Source: Hymenobacter sp. DG25B (GTDB lineage: Bacteria; Bacteroidota; Bacteroidia; Cytophagales; Hymenobacteraceae). From it: a DNA stretch of 64,000 nt. The stretch covers positions 3,410,001 through 3,474,000 of the forward strand of contig NZ_CP010054.1 in assembly GCF_000801315.1 (NCBI RefSeq). The letters are read 5' to 3'. Positions within the stretch are counted from its first letter, which is position 1; each line of letters begins with the position of its first letter. Under the pieces are notes generated by a model, which had not been told where the DNA came from, made no database searches, and was given only the letters and a program-made list of their open reading frames with translations. The translations under genes were made by a program, and so were the position numbers. This document shows, piece by piece, positions 63,477-64,000 of this stretch.

Positions 63477-64000
63477 TTATTGGTACTGATAGCCGTAGAG
63501 CTCGGTAATTTTCTTCTTCTTGAGCTTCTCCACTTTCACCGTCATTTTGATGTCGGTCAGGGGCCGGTCACGCTCATCTTTGGGCTGCTGCGCAATTTTA
63601 TCAATGACGTCGAGGCCGCTGATTACCTGGCCGTACACGGTGTAATTGCCATCGAGGTGGGGCGTGCCGTTGTGGTTCTGCACAATGTAGAACTGCGAGG
63701 CGCTGCTGGCTTTGGTGGGGTTGGCAAAGTCGCCCTGGCGGGCGGCGGCTACCGCGCCGTATTTGTGGTGCAGCTCGGGACGGATTTCGGCGGGAATGGT
63801 TTTCTCGCCAGCCGGGCCCATGCCGTCGTTGCTGGGGTCACTGTCCTTCGTGTTCGGGTCGCCGCCCTGAATCATGAATTGCGGAATAATGCGGTGAAAG
63901 GTAGTGCCGTTATAAAAGCCGCTTTTGGCCAGTTTCAGGAAGTTGGCCTTGTGGGCGGGCGTCACGTCAAACAGCACCAGCCGGATATCTCCCTGGGAGG
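63477..64000 (-). CDS. peptidylprolyl isomerase (cyclophilin), partial, start outside window
   Basis: The frame is open to the window edge; the N-terminus and start codon are missing. Reading through gives TSQGDIRLVLFDVTPAHKAN-like sequence at the edge (my reading: SQGDIRLVLFDVTP). Cyclophilin signatures are FYNGTTFHRIIPQFMIQGGD, SSASQFYIVQNHNG and LDGNYTVYGQVISGLDVI. It isomerises Xaa-Pro bonds. Residues after KDERDRPLTDIKM end in a Lys-rich tail (KVEKLKKKKITELYG). The location, cytoplasmic or periplasmic, cannot be decided because the N-terminus is absent. It is the upstream gene of the RmlD-like reductase. Confidence 0.93.
   Translation of the reverse strand, partial: SQGDIRLVLFDVTPAHKANFLKLAKSGFYNGTTFHRIIPQFMIQGGDPNTKDSDPSNDGMGPAGEKTIPAEIRPELHHKYGAVAAARQGDFANPTKASSASQFYIVQNHNGTPHLDGNYTVYGQVISGLDVIDKIAQQPKDERDRPLTDIKMTVKVEKLKKKKITELYGYQYQ

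Overview
The window reads as chromosomal DNA of a GC-rich member of the Bacteroidota, most likely a Hymenobacter or a close Cytophagales relative. The pointers are a gliding-motility lipoprotein (GldH), secreted proteins with type IX secretion C-terminal domains, a PorE-like TPR/beta-propeller/OmpA protein, a RicT with a cysteine-rich start, DUF2723 and DUF2167 proteins, and many -7 boxes of the Bacteroidota type TAnnTTTG. There is no rRNA, prophage, insertion sequence or CRISPR array. One tRNA (Arg, ACG) is present. Genus is inferred from gene content only.

Layout. 1-9.9 kb: partial class I aldolase, OmpA lipoprotein, SGNH hydrolase, MBL-fold hydrolase, cystathionine gamma-synthase, DUF2167 and VTT membrane proteins, tRNA-Arg, a ferredoxin-NADP reductase with a 2Fe-2S ferredoxin, and a small basic secreted protein. 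10-20 kb: a 2073-residue alpha-2-macroglobulin with a thioester motif, DinB, an orphan LytTR regulator and two unrecognised proteins. 20.3-24.4 kb: a 54-codon small ORF followed by an oligopeptide/dipeptide transporter gene set (lipoprotein plus two permeases, no ATPase). 25-29 kb: PorE-like protein with a TPR partner, bacilliredoxin. 29-43 kb: housekeeping (GNAT, RecQ, KdsD, ManC, RlmB, DUF2723, BirA, RsfS, FtsH) plus a T9SS cupredoxin. 43-49 kb: a kinase-fold-like protein beside a phosphodiesterase, then the overlapping LUD-LpxH-propeller operon. 48.7-54.7 kb: a zinc alcohol dehydrogenase and an S8 peptidase that both carry single-base frameshifts, then tandem M57-type metalloproteases. 55-64 kb: RicT-GldH, a cold-shock gene divergent from a long FUS-like low-complexity protein, NmrA, a propeller lipoprotein, a ComEA-like HhH protein, an RmlD-like reductase and a partial cyclophilin.

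A large share of the genes serve the envelope: lipid A/Kdo/mannose precursors (LpxH, KdsD, ManC), lipoproteins, T9SS cargo and gliding. Transcription units are short and usually closed by long, near-perfect hairpins, many shared by convergent genes. Two intergenic sites (2.2 kb and 34.5 kb) hold long palindromic repeats.

The items most worth a second look are the small peptide gene beside the ATPase-less peptide transporter, the FUS-like low-complexity protein next to cspA, the TonB-plug-like segment in the macroglobulin, the two frameshifts, the gene-conversion-like block in the M57 pair and the two palindromic repeats.
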